A stretch of 34,929 nt of DNA, from positions 1-34,929 of the forward strand of contig JAGCLY010000031.1 in assembly GCA_017646745.1 (NCBI GenBank), in the 5' to 3' direction. The notes under the pieces are model-generated. The model was not told where the DNA came from. It was given only the letters and a program-made list of their open reading frames with translations, and searched no databases. Position numbers and translations under genes: made by a program. Below are positions 8,936-16,124 of the stretch, piece by piece; position 1 is the stretch's first letter, and every line of letters begins with the position of its first letter. Source of the DNA: Clostridia bacterium. GTDB lineage: Bacteria; Bacillota; Clostridia; Oscillospirales; CAG-272.

Positions 8936-9781
8936 ATGATTTATACTATTAGTAACAGTAAGACAAAGGTAAATATAAACTCTCTTGGTGCAGAGGTAAG
9001 AAGTGTTGTTCATTGCGGCAAGGAACGTACCTGGCAGAATGAGAGTGGGGAATGGGCCGGATGTGCTATCCTGCTTTTCCCGTTTGCCGGATTCAACCAC
9101 CTTTTCTTTGATGGTGTTGATTTTGGCGTTCAGAAGCACGGCTTCTGCCGTAACGAGGAATTTAACCTTGTTATGCAGGGTGAGGACTTCATCGAATTTG
9201 AGCTTACTCATAATGAGCGAACCAAGGCGGTCTATCCCTTTGATTTCAGCTTTAAGGTAAGATACACTCTGACCGATGACGGTTATTCTGTCAGCTACAC
9301 CGTAAGAAATCTTGGCGATAAGTCGATGCCCCTTGCCTGTGGTGGACATGAGTCCTTTGCTCTTGACAAGGAGGTGCCCGGCTACTTCGTTGAATTCGAA
9401 AAGGCTGAAAGGTTCGATTTCCTTATTGCCAATCGCAGCGGTCGCTTGACAGGTGAGATAACAGAGCACGGAGAGGGAACTGTTCTTCCTCTCGAAGAGG
9501 AATTTACCTCTAACAGCTCAACGGTTATTCTTGCAGACATTAATTCAAGAAGAGTAGCTCTCAGAGATAAGGAAACAAAAGAAAAGATTGTGGAGATATC
9601 CTTTGAAGGCTTTGACAATCTTCTACTTTGGCATCCTCACGGTACTAAAATGCTCTGCATTGAGCCTTGGCAGTGCTTGCCATCTTATGTTGATGAGAAA
9701 AAAGAATTTAGCGAGAGAAAAGGCGTGATCAACCTTTCTCAGGGAAGTGAAGTAACCTTCACAAGAATGATCAGCTATTAA
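8936..9781 (+). CDS. Aldose 1-epimerase-like protein (galactose mutarotase superfamily, LacX/YihR-like)
   Basis: A 281-aa all-beta protein without a signal peptide. Mutarotase landmarks are visible: KHGFCRN (His about 67) and GGHESFAL (His about 142) supply the catalytic His region, and CIEPWQCLPSYVDE near residue 245 holds the expected C-terminal Glu-Pro-Trp motif. These proteins interconvert alpha and beta anomers of sugars or sugar phosphates. Here it would speed supply of the right anomer to the two kinases encoded upstream. It begins one base after the preceding stop and is clearly in the same operon. Confidence 0.85.
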   Translation: MIYTISNSKTKVNINSLGAEVRSVVHCGKERTWQNESGEWAGCAILLFPFAGFNHLFFDGVDFGVQKHGFCRNEEFNLVMQGEDFIEFELTHNERTKAVYPFDFSFKVRYTLTDDGYSVSYTVRNLGDKSMPLACGGHESFALDKEVPGYFVEFEKAERFDFLIANRSGRLTGEITEHGEGTVLPLEEEFTSNSSTVILADINSRRVALRDKETKEKIVEISFEGFDNLLLWHPHGTKMLCIEPWQCLPSYVDEKKEFSERKGVINLSQGSEVTFTRMISY

Positions 9782-9784
9782 ATT

Positions 9785-9813
9785 TTGAAAAATATATTTT
9801 TATATATTTTATT
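9785..9813 (+). promoter_or_regulatory. Weak candidate promoter in the 117-nt gap before the ATPase gene
   Basis: TTGAAA at 9785-9790 is followed 16-17 nt later by TTTTAT/TTTATT (4 of 6 matches to TATAAT). The gap 9782-9898 is the largest inside the amino-sugar operon and holds no terminator, so an internal promoter that lets the shared ATPase and nagB be made independently is plausible. The region is very AT-rich, so chance matches are likely. Confidence 0.25.
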
Positions 9814-9898
9814 AAGCTGCGTTTGAGGACAACCGCTGGGGCCAATTTTCTATGCCACCGAATATAGCGGCCAAAAGTAACGCAAAAAGGAGAAAAAT

Positions 9899-11125
9899 AT
9901 GTCAACAGTAACTTTGAAGCACGTATACAAGGTATACGAAAACACAGAGAAGGGTACCGGAAGTGCAAAAGCAGCGGTATCTGACTTCTGTATGGAAATC
10001 CAGGATAAGGAGTTTATCGTTTTCGTTGGTCCCTCCGGATGTGGTAAATCCACAACTCTGCGTATGATCGCAGGTCTTGAAGAAATCTCCGACGGCGAGA
10101 TTCTCATCGACAACAAGGTAGTTAATGATGTAGCTCCCAAGGACAGAGATATCGCAATGGTATTCCAGAACTACGCTCTTTACCCCCATATGACCGTTTA
10201 CGACAATATGGCGTTTGGTCTTAAGCTGCGTAAGATCCCGGATATAAAGAGAGATAAGCTCGGTAATCCCGTGCTTGACAGCGAAGGAAAGCAGATTCCT
10301 ATCATGAGAAAATACACCAAGGCTGAAATTGACGAGAAGGTTCAGGCAGCGGCAAAGATCCTTGCTATTGAGGAATATCTGCACAGAAAGCCCAAGGCTC
10401 TTTCCGGTGGTCAGCGCCAGAGAGTTGCTCTTGGTAGAACCATCGTAAGAAAGCCCAAGGTATTCCTCCTTGACGAGCCCCTTTCAAACCTTGATGCGAA
10501 GCTCAGAGCGACAATGAGAAGTGAGATCATCAAACTTCACGATCAGCTTGGCGCAACGTTCATTTACGTTACCCACGACCAGGTTGAGGCTATGACCATG
10601 GGTACCAGAATCGTTGTTATGAAGGACGGTCTTGTTCAGCAGATCGGTGCACCCCAGGAGCTTTACGACTATCCTATTAATACATTTGTTGCCGGCTTCA
10701 TCGGTACACCTCAGATGAACTTCTTTGATGGACATATTACCCCTGACGGCAAACTTAAGTTTGCAAATAACCAGGAAATAACCCTTTCTGCCTCTGCTAT
10801 GGCAGCATTTGATGCTGATAAAATTGGCAAGGGTCTTGATATTATTATGGGTATTCGTCCCGGTGATCTTAAGGTTGTAGAGAGCGACAGCAATATGACC
10901 GTAAGAGCAAAGGTAGAAGTTATTGAGGCTCTTGGTAATGAGACAATTATCTACTCTAACCTCGATGTCAACGCTGATAATACTCTTGAGAAGAGTCCCA
11001 CATCTATTACTGCTTCTGCTAAGCTGAAGAAGAATCCCCAGAGAAAGAGTGAGATTATCCTTGCCATTGATGAAGAGGCTATTCACCTCTTTGACAGAGA
11101 AACTCACGTTAGCATAAGAAAGTAA
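9899..11125 (+). CDS. Sugar ABC importer ATPase, MsmX/UgpC family
   Basis: A 408-aa ATP-binding subunit with Walker [10 protein letters not shown] (residues 44-52), the ABC signature LSGGQRQR (from residue 168), Walker B VFLLDEP with Asp192/Glu193, and the switch His in YVTHDQ. The C-terminal third is the regulatory OB/TOBE domain of CUT1 sugar ATPases (IRPGDL segment). An insertion of about 30 residues sits between the Q-loop region and the signature, giving a longer protein than the usual 370 aa. It is the natural motor for the permeases at 2173-3988. In Bacillota such ATPases are often shared by several importers and encoded elsewhere, so finding it in the operon is notable. AAAAAGGAG lies just upstream of the ATG. 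Confidence 0.93.
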   Translation: MSTVTLKHVYKVYENTEKGTGSAKAAVSDFCMEIQDKEFIVFVGPSGCGKSTTLRMIAGLEEISDGEILIDNKVVNDVAPKDRDIAMVFQNYALYPHMTVYDNMAFGLKLRKIPDIKRDKLGNPVLDSEGKQIPIMRKYTKAEIDEKVQAAAKILAIEEYLHRKPKALSGGQRQRVALGRTIVRKPKVFLLDEPLSNLDAKLRATMRSEIIKLHDQLGATFIYVTHDQVEAMTMGTRIVVMKDGLVQQIGAPQELYDYPINTFVAGFIGTPQMNFFDGHITPDGKLKFANNQEITLSASAMAAFDADKIGKGLDIIMGIRPGDLKVVESDSNMTVRAKVEVIEALGNETIIYSNLDVNADNTLEKSPTSITASAKLKKNPQRKSEIILAIDEEAIHLFDRETHVSIRK

Positions 11126-11139
11126 AGTAGTACATATTT

Positions 11140-11166
11140 TTCCTTCCTTATATATAAAGGAGGGAA
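11140..11166 (+). promoter_or_regulatory. Hairpin that pairs with a ribosome-site-like sequence before nagB
   Basis: TTCCTTCCTT at 11140-11149 can pair over ten positions (one G-U) with AAGGAGGGAA at 11157-11166, leaving a 7-nt loop ATATATA. The 3' arm is itself a strong Shine-Dalgarno sequence, but it lies 20 nt before the nagB ATG. A second one (AGGAG, 11171-11175) lies 11 nt before it. No T-run follows, so this is not a terminator. It may be a ribosome standby or stability element. Confidence 0.35.
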
Positions 11167-11186
11167 TTAAAGGAGCAAACCGTAAA

Positions 11187-11945
11187 ATGATTAAATTAAT
11201 TTGTAGGAAAACCGAAAAGGAGGCAAGTCTTGCAGCTGCAAACGTAATGGCAGATGTTGTTCGCAACAATCCCACCGCTGTTATTGGTCTTGCTACCGGT
11301 TCTTCCCCCATCAATATGTATAAAGAGCTTATAAGAATGTGCAGCGCAGGAGAAATTTCCTTCAAGAACGTTAAGAGCGTAAACCTTGACGAATACGTTG
11401 GTCTTTCTCCCGATCACGATCAGTCTTATGCTTACTTTATGAATGAAAACCTTTTCAAGCACATTGATATTGATAAGGCTAATACAAATCTCCCCAGCGG
11501 ACTTGCGGCAGATCCCGCCGCAGAGTGCAAGAGATACGATGACGTTATCGCATCTATGGGCGGTGTTGATATTCAGCTTCTCGGTATAGGTAACAACGGT
11601 CATATCGGCTTTAATGAGCCTGATGATCACTTCTCCAAGACAACTATCCTTGTTGATCTTACCGACAGCACCATTGATGCAAACGCACGCTTCTTTGCTT
11701 CTCGTGACCTCGTTCCTACAAGAGCGATTTCTATGGGTATAGGCCAGATTATGGCGGCAAAAAAGGTTCTGCTCGTTGCTTTTGGCAAGGGTAAGGCAGA
11801 TATTCTTGAGAAGGCGGTTTTTGGCCCCGTTACCCCTGCAGTTCCTGCATCTATATTGCAGTTCTTCCACGGCGAGGTAATCATCTGCGCCGATGAGGAT
11901 GCTCTCTCTGTTATCAGAGAAAAGCACCCAGATGCGCTTTGCTGA
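11187..11945 (+). CDS. nagB: Glucosamine-6-phosphate deaminase
   Basis: This 252-aa enzyme isomerises and deaminates glucosamine-6-P to fructose-6-P and ammonia, the last step of GlcNAc use. Family motifs are present: the phosphate loop LATGSSP (about residues 35-41), NLDEYVGL with Asp71/Glu72, and GIGNNGHIGFNEP with the catalytic His139. SMGIGQIMAA and the C-terminal PASILQFH-like segment (PASILQFFHGE) also match. Length is normal for the Bacillota form, which lacks the allosteric tail of the Escherichia coli enzyme. It is the last gene before a strong terminator, and together with nagA it marks the whole 558-11945 run as an amino-sugar operon. Confidence 0.96.
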   Translation: MIKLICRKTEKEASLAAANVMADVVRNNPTAVIGLATGSSPINMYKELIRMCSAGEISFKNVKSVNLDEYVGLSPDHDQSYAYFMNENLFKHIDIDKANTNLPSGLAADPAAECKRYDDVIASMGGVDIQLLGIGNNGHIGFNEPDDHFSKTTILVDLTDSTIDANARFFASRDLVPTRAISMGIGQIMAAKKVLLVAFGKGKADILEKAVFGPVTPAVPASILQFFHGEVIICADEDALSVIREKHPDALC

Positions 11946-11955
11946 TTTAAATAAG

Positions 11956-11988
11956 AAAATGCGACTCTGCAAGGAGTCGCATTTTTTT
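11956..11988 (+). terminator. Rho-independent terminator of the amino-sugar operon
   Basis: GCGACTC (11961-11967) pairs with GAGTCGC (11974-11980) around a 6-nt loop. Flanking A/T pairs extend the stem, and seven T follow at 11982-11988. It begins 10 nt after the nagB stop. Confidence 0.93.
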
Positions 11989-12129
11989 AAATTAAGCTTT
12001 ATTGTCTTATACTCGAATATTCACCAAGGTCATTTAAATCAAGCTTTTTGAGGATAATTAAAGCTTACAGTGCTTTGCAAAAAAAATATGGAAATTTTTG
12101 CTTAGACGTGGTTCGTAGTACGTTTGTTA

Positions 12130-12274
12130 TTGACAAGAAAGGAAACATGAAAAATATAGTGCCAAAGGTTAATTCCAACGCCAATACTGCTGAAACTTTG
12201 ATAAATTTGTAAACTATACTTTTCAAAGAATGCGTAAAACGTGTTTTGAAATTAAAGACACGTTTTTATTTTTT
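12130..12274 (+). ncRNA. Candidate small RNA (or 21-codon peptide) transcript unit
   Basis: TTGACA at 12130-12135 is a perfect -35 and TATAGT at 12155-12160 a 5/6 -10, but the 19-nt spacing is long. About 75 nt downstream stands a terminator-like hairpin with a T-rich tail (12236-12274). A transcript of roughly 105-110 nt would result, with no recognised RNA family. Alternatively, AAAGGA followed by ATG at 12147 opens a 21-codon frame (MKNIVPKVNSNANTAETLIN) ending at 12212, which would need an earlier promoter that I do not see. The two readings exclude each other. Confidence 0.25.
12236..12274 (+). terminator. Terminator-like hairpin in the intergenic region
   Basis: AAAACGTGT at 12236-12244 pairs perfectly over 9 bp with ACACGTTTT at 12258-12266 around a 13-nt loop, and T-rich sequence (TATTTTTT) follows. 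It is far from any recognised stop codon (about 290 nt after nagB, which already has its own terminator), which is why a separate small transcript is suspected. Confidence 0.5.
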
Positions 12275-12481
12275 CAAAAAATATTTTGTTTTTTAGAAGA
12301 ATGGTTTGTGGTAGGACAAATTTTTATCAGGGATAACATAAATCAAAAAATGAAGTTCTATATTCCTTACACAATAATCAATGCAAGTAACGTATTGTGC
12401 AATTTGAACAAAAATAGCAACGTAAAAATGTCAAACATTTTTCTTTGTGATAAAAAAGCAAATACTTTACCCAAAATAGCA

Positions 12482-12510
12482 TTGAAAATATAATTTGGAA
12501 AATGTATAAT
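12482..12510 (+). promoter_or_regulatory. Near-consensus housekeeping promoter for the GtrA-like gene
   Basis: TTGAAA (12482-12487) and TATAAT (12505-12510) are separated by exactly 17 nt, one of the best sigma-A-type promoters in the window. The predicted start near 12517 leaves a leader of about 40 nt containing AAGGAG (12544-12549) before the ATG at 12557. Confidence 0.75.
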
Positions 12511-12556
12511 AGTGGATGAGTGTATTAAAAATAAAGCTCATTGAAGGAGAATAAGT

Positions 12557-13162
12557 ATGGAAAAATTAAAGAATCTATGGCTCGGATTTGAAAAGAAGTA
12601 TCCCAAGGCATCACAATGGGTGAGAGAAGGCGGATTATTTGTTATAGTAAGTAACGTTATTACCGTTTTCAAGTATTTGCTGCTTACCTTTTTACCCTTT
12701 GCTTTTGCATTTATGGGCAGTCAGGATTTCGGCTTTCCCGGAATTGATATCACACTCTTTGGTATTGAGTTCAAATGGTACATAATCGGTTACGGCGCAG
12801 ATCAGGGCGGTGCAGCTTATTTCACCGCATATATGATAGCGATGGTTATAGGAGAGGTTATTAACTTCTTCATTCAGCGTAAGTATGTTTTCCGATCAAA
12901 CGGAAACATTCTTCGTCAGGGTGCATGGTATCTTCTTGCATTCTGCGTAGTAACATGTGTTGTTAATTCGATAAATTGCATTTGGGCGGCTGTTGCAGGT
13001 CACTTCGTTGCGCCCTGGCTTTACAACATTGGAACAACTGTGCTTAACGGCGGTGTTTCTATGGTTGTATTCTTCATCGTTAACAAGATTGTTTTCAACG
13101 ATGTAAAGCTTGAGGCAACCGAAAAGGAAGAAGCGCTGCTTAAGGAAGAAGAGATTATTTAA
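12557..13162 (+). CDS. GtrA-like four-helix membrane protein
   Basis: A 201-aa membrane protein with about four hydrophobic segments (about residues 28-54, 88-108, 120-142 and 152-178). It contains EVINFFIQRKYVFRS near residues 98-112, matching the NF-x3-R/K-x-(W/Y)-VF signature of the GtrA/DPMS_TM family, which helps move lipid-linked sugars or serves cell-envelope glycan synthesis. The C-terminus is a charged Glu/Lys cytoplasmic tail. The loop between the first and second helices is longer than in small GtrA proteins. It has its own promoter and no glycosyltransferase partner nearby, so its role here is unclear. Confidence 0.65.
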   Translation: MEKLKNLWLGFEKKYPKASQWVREGGLFVIVSNVITVFKYLLLTFLPFAFAFMGSQDFGFPGIDITLFGIEFKWYIIGYGADQGGAAYFTAYMIAMVIGEVINFFIQRKYVFRSNGNILRQGAWYLLAFCVVTCVVNSINCIWAAVAGHFVAPWLYNIGTTVLNGGVSMVVFFIVNKIVFNDVKLEATEKEEALLKEEEII

Positions 13163-13332
13163 TAGAAAAAATAAATTTCTATTATCTTTCGTTACAATAA
13201 GCTTGTTGTTGGAAAGAGTTGGAGCTCCCTGCGTTGACTGTGTAAAGATTACGATTTCGCAAACATTACATGGAGGTCTAAGACTGACACCCCCAAATAA
13301 CAGAAGCAATACAGTTTTTAAATAATATTTTA

Positions 13333-13370
13333 AGAGAGGGCTCAGACAGTTTGTTTGCTTGTCCTTCTCT
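13333..13370 (+). promoter_or_regulatory. Leader hairpin just before the cytoplasmic GH3 gene
   Basis: AGAGAGGG (13333-13340) pairs with CCTTCTCT (13363-13370; one G-U) around a 22-nt loop, ending 5 nt before the ribosome site AAAGG at 13376-13380. The rest of the 13163-13388 gap shows no clear promoter. A weak AT hairpin (AATAGAAA/TTTCTATT, 13161-13183) lies at the end of the upstream gene. Confidence 0.3.
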
Positions 13371-13388
13371 AATGTAAAGGATTTGAAT

Positions 13389-15608
13389 ATGAATCTTAAA
13401 GAAAAAATTAAAGATTTAACAATTGAACAAAAAGTAGCTTTGCTTCAGGGATGGACAACGTGGACTTCCCTTGAACTTAAAGACAAAGAAATCCCTCCGA
13501 TGTTTATGTCCGACGGTCCCGTTGGACTTCGTAAGCAGGCGGGAGCCGGTGACCATCTCGGTCTTAATGAGTCTGTTCCTGCTACCTGTTTTCCTACTTC
13601 TGCCACCATGGCAAACACATGGAATGTAGAGCTCGGCGTTGAGCTCGGTCGTGCGCTTGGTAAAGAGGCTGCTGCAAATGACGTGCACGTTGTCCTTGGC
13701 CCCGGTCTTAATATAAAGAGAAGCCCGCTTTGCGGTCGTAACTTTGAGTATTTCTCAGAGGATCCTTACCTTGCGGGTAAAATGGCTGCGGCATATATCA
13801 AGGGTATCCAGGAGAATGGCGTTGCTGCCTGTCCCAAGCATTTTGCGGTAAACTCTCAGGAGCTTCGCCGTATGTCTATGGATTCTGTGGTTGATGAGCG
13901 CACTATGCGTGAAATTTACCTTACCGGCTTTGAGATTGCTGTAAAAGAGGGCAGGGCAAAGTCCATAATGAGCGCTTACAATATGGTAAACGGCACTTAT
14001 GCTAACGAGAATACACATCTTCTCTCTGATATTCTTCGTGGCGAATGGGGCTTTGACGGCTATGTTGTTACCGACTGGGGTGCAGATAACAATCATACAG
14101 ACGGTGTAAAGGCAGGTTGTAACCTTGTAATGCCTGCGCCGGGTCCCGACTGCGCTATTGGTCTTCTTGATGATTTCAAGGCAGGCAAGATTGACGAGGC
14201 TACTATTGATAAGCGTGTAGAGGAGCTTCTTCGTGTCGTTTATGATACTAAGGAGGTTGTTGATAAGGCTGAAAAGTCCTTTGACGTTGAGGCTCATCAT
14301 TCGGTTGCTCTCAGATGCGCAGAGGAGAGCATAGTGCTTTTGGATAACGATGGTATTCTTCCTCTTACAGATGGTGACAGTGTGGCTATAATAGGAGATT
14401 TTGCTAAAGTTCCCAGATATCAGGGCGCAGGATCATCGCAGGTTAATCCATCCAAGCCGCTTGTAAGCTTGTATGATTCTCTTGCAAATAGACTTAATAT
14501 TTCAGGTTATTCTAAGGGCTTTGACAGAAAGAATCCGCATCCCGTTGATAAGCTTATTGCAGAGGCGGTAGATGTAGCAAAAAATGCTGAAAAAGTTCTT
14601 CTTTGCGTAGGTCTTGACGAAATTCTTGAGTCCGAGGGCATGGACAGACTTCATATGGAGCTGTCTAAGAGCCAGCAGAAGCTTATAGCTGAGGTTTGCG
14701 CTGTAAACAAGAACGTTGTTCTTGTGCTTTCCGGTGGAGCCCCCTTCGTAATGCCGGATAGAAGTCTTTACAGAGCGGCAATTCACGGCTATCTCGGCGG
14801 TCAGGCAGGCGCAGAGGCTATGGCTAACGCTATTCTCGGCAAGATTAATCCATCGGGTAAGCTGAACGAAAGCTGGCCTCATAAGTTGGAGGATAACCCC
14901 TCCTATCCTTATTTCCCCTCAAAAGAGCGCAATGCGGAATATCGCGAGGGTCTTTACGTTGGCTACCGTTACTACGATACCTTAGGCAAGCCTGTTCGTT
15001 ATCCCTTCGGTCACGGCATAAGCTATACCGATTTTGATTACTCTGATTTGACGGTTGAAGGAAATGACGTAAGCTTCACTATTACAAACACCGGCAAGGT
15101 TGATGGCGCAGAGGTAGCACAGGTATACGTTTCCTGCAAGAACGGTAATGCTTATCGTGCCAAAAAAGAGCTTAAAGGCTTTGCCAAGGTATTCATCAAG
15201 GCGGGCGAAAGCAAGAAGGTTACAGTTTCTCTTGACGACAAGGCTTTCAGATACTATAATGTAGAAAAAGATGCGTGGGAAATTGAGGATGCTGATTACG
15301 AGATTATTGTAGCGGCAAGCGTAAGCGATGTTCGCCTTAACGAAACAGTACATATTGACGGTATTAAGAGTAACGCAAAAGCACCTGCTTGTTACTATAG
15401 CGCTGACATCGCAAATGTGTCTGACGAGGACTTCAAGTCGATACTTGGCAGAGAGATCCCCGACGGTCGTTGGGGTGGCGAACTTACCGAAAATGACGCA
15501 TTTTGTCAACTTTACTATGCAAAAAGTGGTCTTGGAAGGCTTCTTTATAAGATTTTGACTTCAATGAAAATAAAGCCGAGGCAAAAGGTACCCCCAATCT
15601 TAACATAA
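13389..15608 (+). CDS. Cytoplasmic GH3 beta-glucosidase-type enzyme, C-terminus cut by a frameshift
   Basis: A 739-aa family 3 glycoside hydrolase in the usual order: TIM barrel (residues about 1-270), alpha/beta sandwich (about 310-520) and fibronectin-III-like domain (about 570-660). The nucleophile is Asp229 in VVTDWGA. The candidate acid/base is Glu416 in ESEGMDR. KHFAVNSQE-x-R matches beta-glucosidase/xylosidase members. No signal peptide is present, so it cleaves imported oligosaccharides. ATG 13389 follows AAAGG by 8 nt; TTG 13359 is less likely. After the FnIII domain this enzyme type carries a further C-terminal region of about 130 residues. Here it breaks off in an odd basic tail (KPRQKVPPILT), while the expected continuation is encoded in another frame at 15551-15790. 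Confidence 0.88.
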   Translation: MNLKEKIKDLTIEQKVALLQGWTTWTSLELKDKEIPPMFMSDGPVGLRKQAGAGDHLGLNESVPATCFPTSATMANTWNVELGVELGRALGKEAAANDVHVVLGPGLNIKRSPLCGRNFEYFSEDPYLAGKMAAAYIKGIQENGVAACPKHFAVNSQELRRMSMDSVVDERTMREIYLTGFEIAVKEGRAKSIMSAYNMVNGTYANENTHLLSDILRGEWGFDGYVVTDWGADNNHTDGVKAGCNLVMPAPGPDCAIGLLDDFKAGKIDEATIDKRVEELLRVVYDTKEVVDKAEKSFDVEAHHSVALRCAEESIVLLDNDGILPLTDGDSVAIIGDFAKVPRYQGAGSSQVNPSKPLVSLYDSLANRLNISGYSKGFDRKNPHPVDKLIAEAVDVAKNAEKVLLCVGLDEILESEGMDRLHMELSKSQQKLIAEVCAVNKNVVLVLSGGAPFVMPDRSLYRAAIHGYLGGQAGAEAMANAILGKINPSGKLNESWPHKLEDNPSYPYFPSKERNAEYREGLYVGYRYYDTLGKPVRYPFGHGISYTDFDYSDLTVEGNDVSFTITNTGKVDGAEVAQVYVSCKNGNAYRAKKELKGFAKVFIKAGESKKVTVSLDDKAFRYYNVEKDAWEIEDADYEIIVAASVSDVRLNETVHIDGIKSNAKAPACYYSADIANVSDEDFKSILGREIPDGRWGGELTENDAFCQLYYAKSGLGRLLYKILTSMKIKPRQKVPPILT

Positions 15609-15790
15609 TGTTTATATACAATATGCCCTTCAGAGCTATTGGAAAAATGGCGGGTGGAATGGTATCACGCAAGATGGTTGACGATATTCTTCTTATTGTT
15701 AACGGACATTTCTTCCGTGGCTTTGGCAGGGTGATTGTCGACTTCTTCCGCAACCTTAAGGCAAATAAAAAATTTAAAAAACAGCTTTGA
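15551..15790 (+). pseudogene. Out-of-frame C-terminal piece of the GH3 gene
   Basis: A frame open from 15551 reads NKAEAKGTPNLNIMFIYN and then continues from the ATG at 15608 with MPFRAIGKMAGGMVSRKMVD and NGHFFRGFGRVI. This is the usual C-terminal tail of clostridial GH3 enzymes of this type. It is one frame back from the main GH3 frame, as if one base had been lost (or two gained) between 15551 and 15605. A-runs at 15567-15570 and 15583-15586 and five C at 15591-15595 are the likely sites. No ribosome site precedes 15608, so it is not an independent 60-aa gene. Whether the lesion is real or a sequence error cannot be told here. Confidence 0.8.
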
Positions 15791-15805
15791 TTTTTAATGA
15801 ATAGC

Positions 15806-15840
15806 AAAAAACGCGTCCTCGTGAGAGGGCGTGTTTTTTA
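15806..15840 (+). terminator. Strong Rho-independent terminator after the GH3 gene
   Basis: AAAAAACGCGTCCTC (15806-15820) pairs along its whole length with GAGGGCGTGTTTTTT (15825-15839; two G-U pairs) around loop GTGA, giving a 15-bp stem that ends in a T-run. It lies 16 nt after the end of the displaced GH3 tail, which supports that tail being the true 3' end of the gene. Confidence 0.92.
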
Positions 15841-16050
15841 TTATGTAAGGAATAGTCTCTGGTGTCATCTAATGTTAAATGCTTTCTTATCAAAATCAGG
15901 CTTTGGGTTGCTTTGTAATAATGCAGGTTATTTCAAAACTGATTCATGCGAGCCCTTTTGTGCATATTATATAGTAAAATTTTGCATTTTTTTAGGTGTG
16001 TTGGTAAAAGTGCAACAAAAACGTTAAATATTTTCTTGCATAGTGTCCAA

Positions 16051-16079
16051 TTTACTTTTGCAAGTTTATGTGGTAAAAT
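16051..16079 (+). promoter_or_regulatory. Candidate extended -10 promoter for the surface-protein locus
   Basis: TTTACT (16051-16056, 4/6) and TAAAAT (16074-16079, 5/6) are spaced by 17 nt, with TGG directly before the -10 forming an extended -10 element. The predicted start near 16086 leaves a leader of about 40 nt with AAAAAGGAG before the ATG at 16125. It follows the terminator at 15806-15840, so a promoter is needed here. The remaining gap sequence 15841-16050 shows nothing else clear. Confidence 0.5.
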
Positions 16080-16124
16080 ATTATCAGCATAAATTATAAA
16101 AATATTTTAAAAAGGAGAAAAATC

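Larger units (their letters stand above)
11989..12556. other. AT-rich intergenic region of about 570 nt
   Basis: No convincing protein gene lies here. A 7-bp inverted repeat AAGCTTT/AAAGCTT is at 12041-12066. A possible small transcript unit (12130-12274) and a good promoter for the next gene (12482-12510) are listed separately. The stretch 12275-12480 shows nothing recognisable beyond low-complexity AT-rich sequence. Confidence 0.6.

Noticed and set aside
12230..12493. 87-aa open frame in the AT-rich gap
   Set aside because: It starts inside the terminator-like hairpin, has no ribosome site, overlaps the good promoter at 12482, and its Phe/Asn/Lys-rich composition matches random AT-rich DNA.
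15582..15590. Programmed -1 frameshift at CAAAAGG in the GH3 gene
   Set aside because: The zero-frame codons CAA-AAG would re-pair as GCA-AAA, allowing only one tRNA to slip. No stimulatory hairpin or upstream ribosome-site-like sequence was seen, and GH3 enzymes are not known to use this. A single-base loss is simpler.
15797..16027. 76-aa open frame after the GH3 gene
   Set aside because: It begins at the foot of a strong terminator and runs through it, without a ribosome site or domain.
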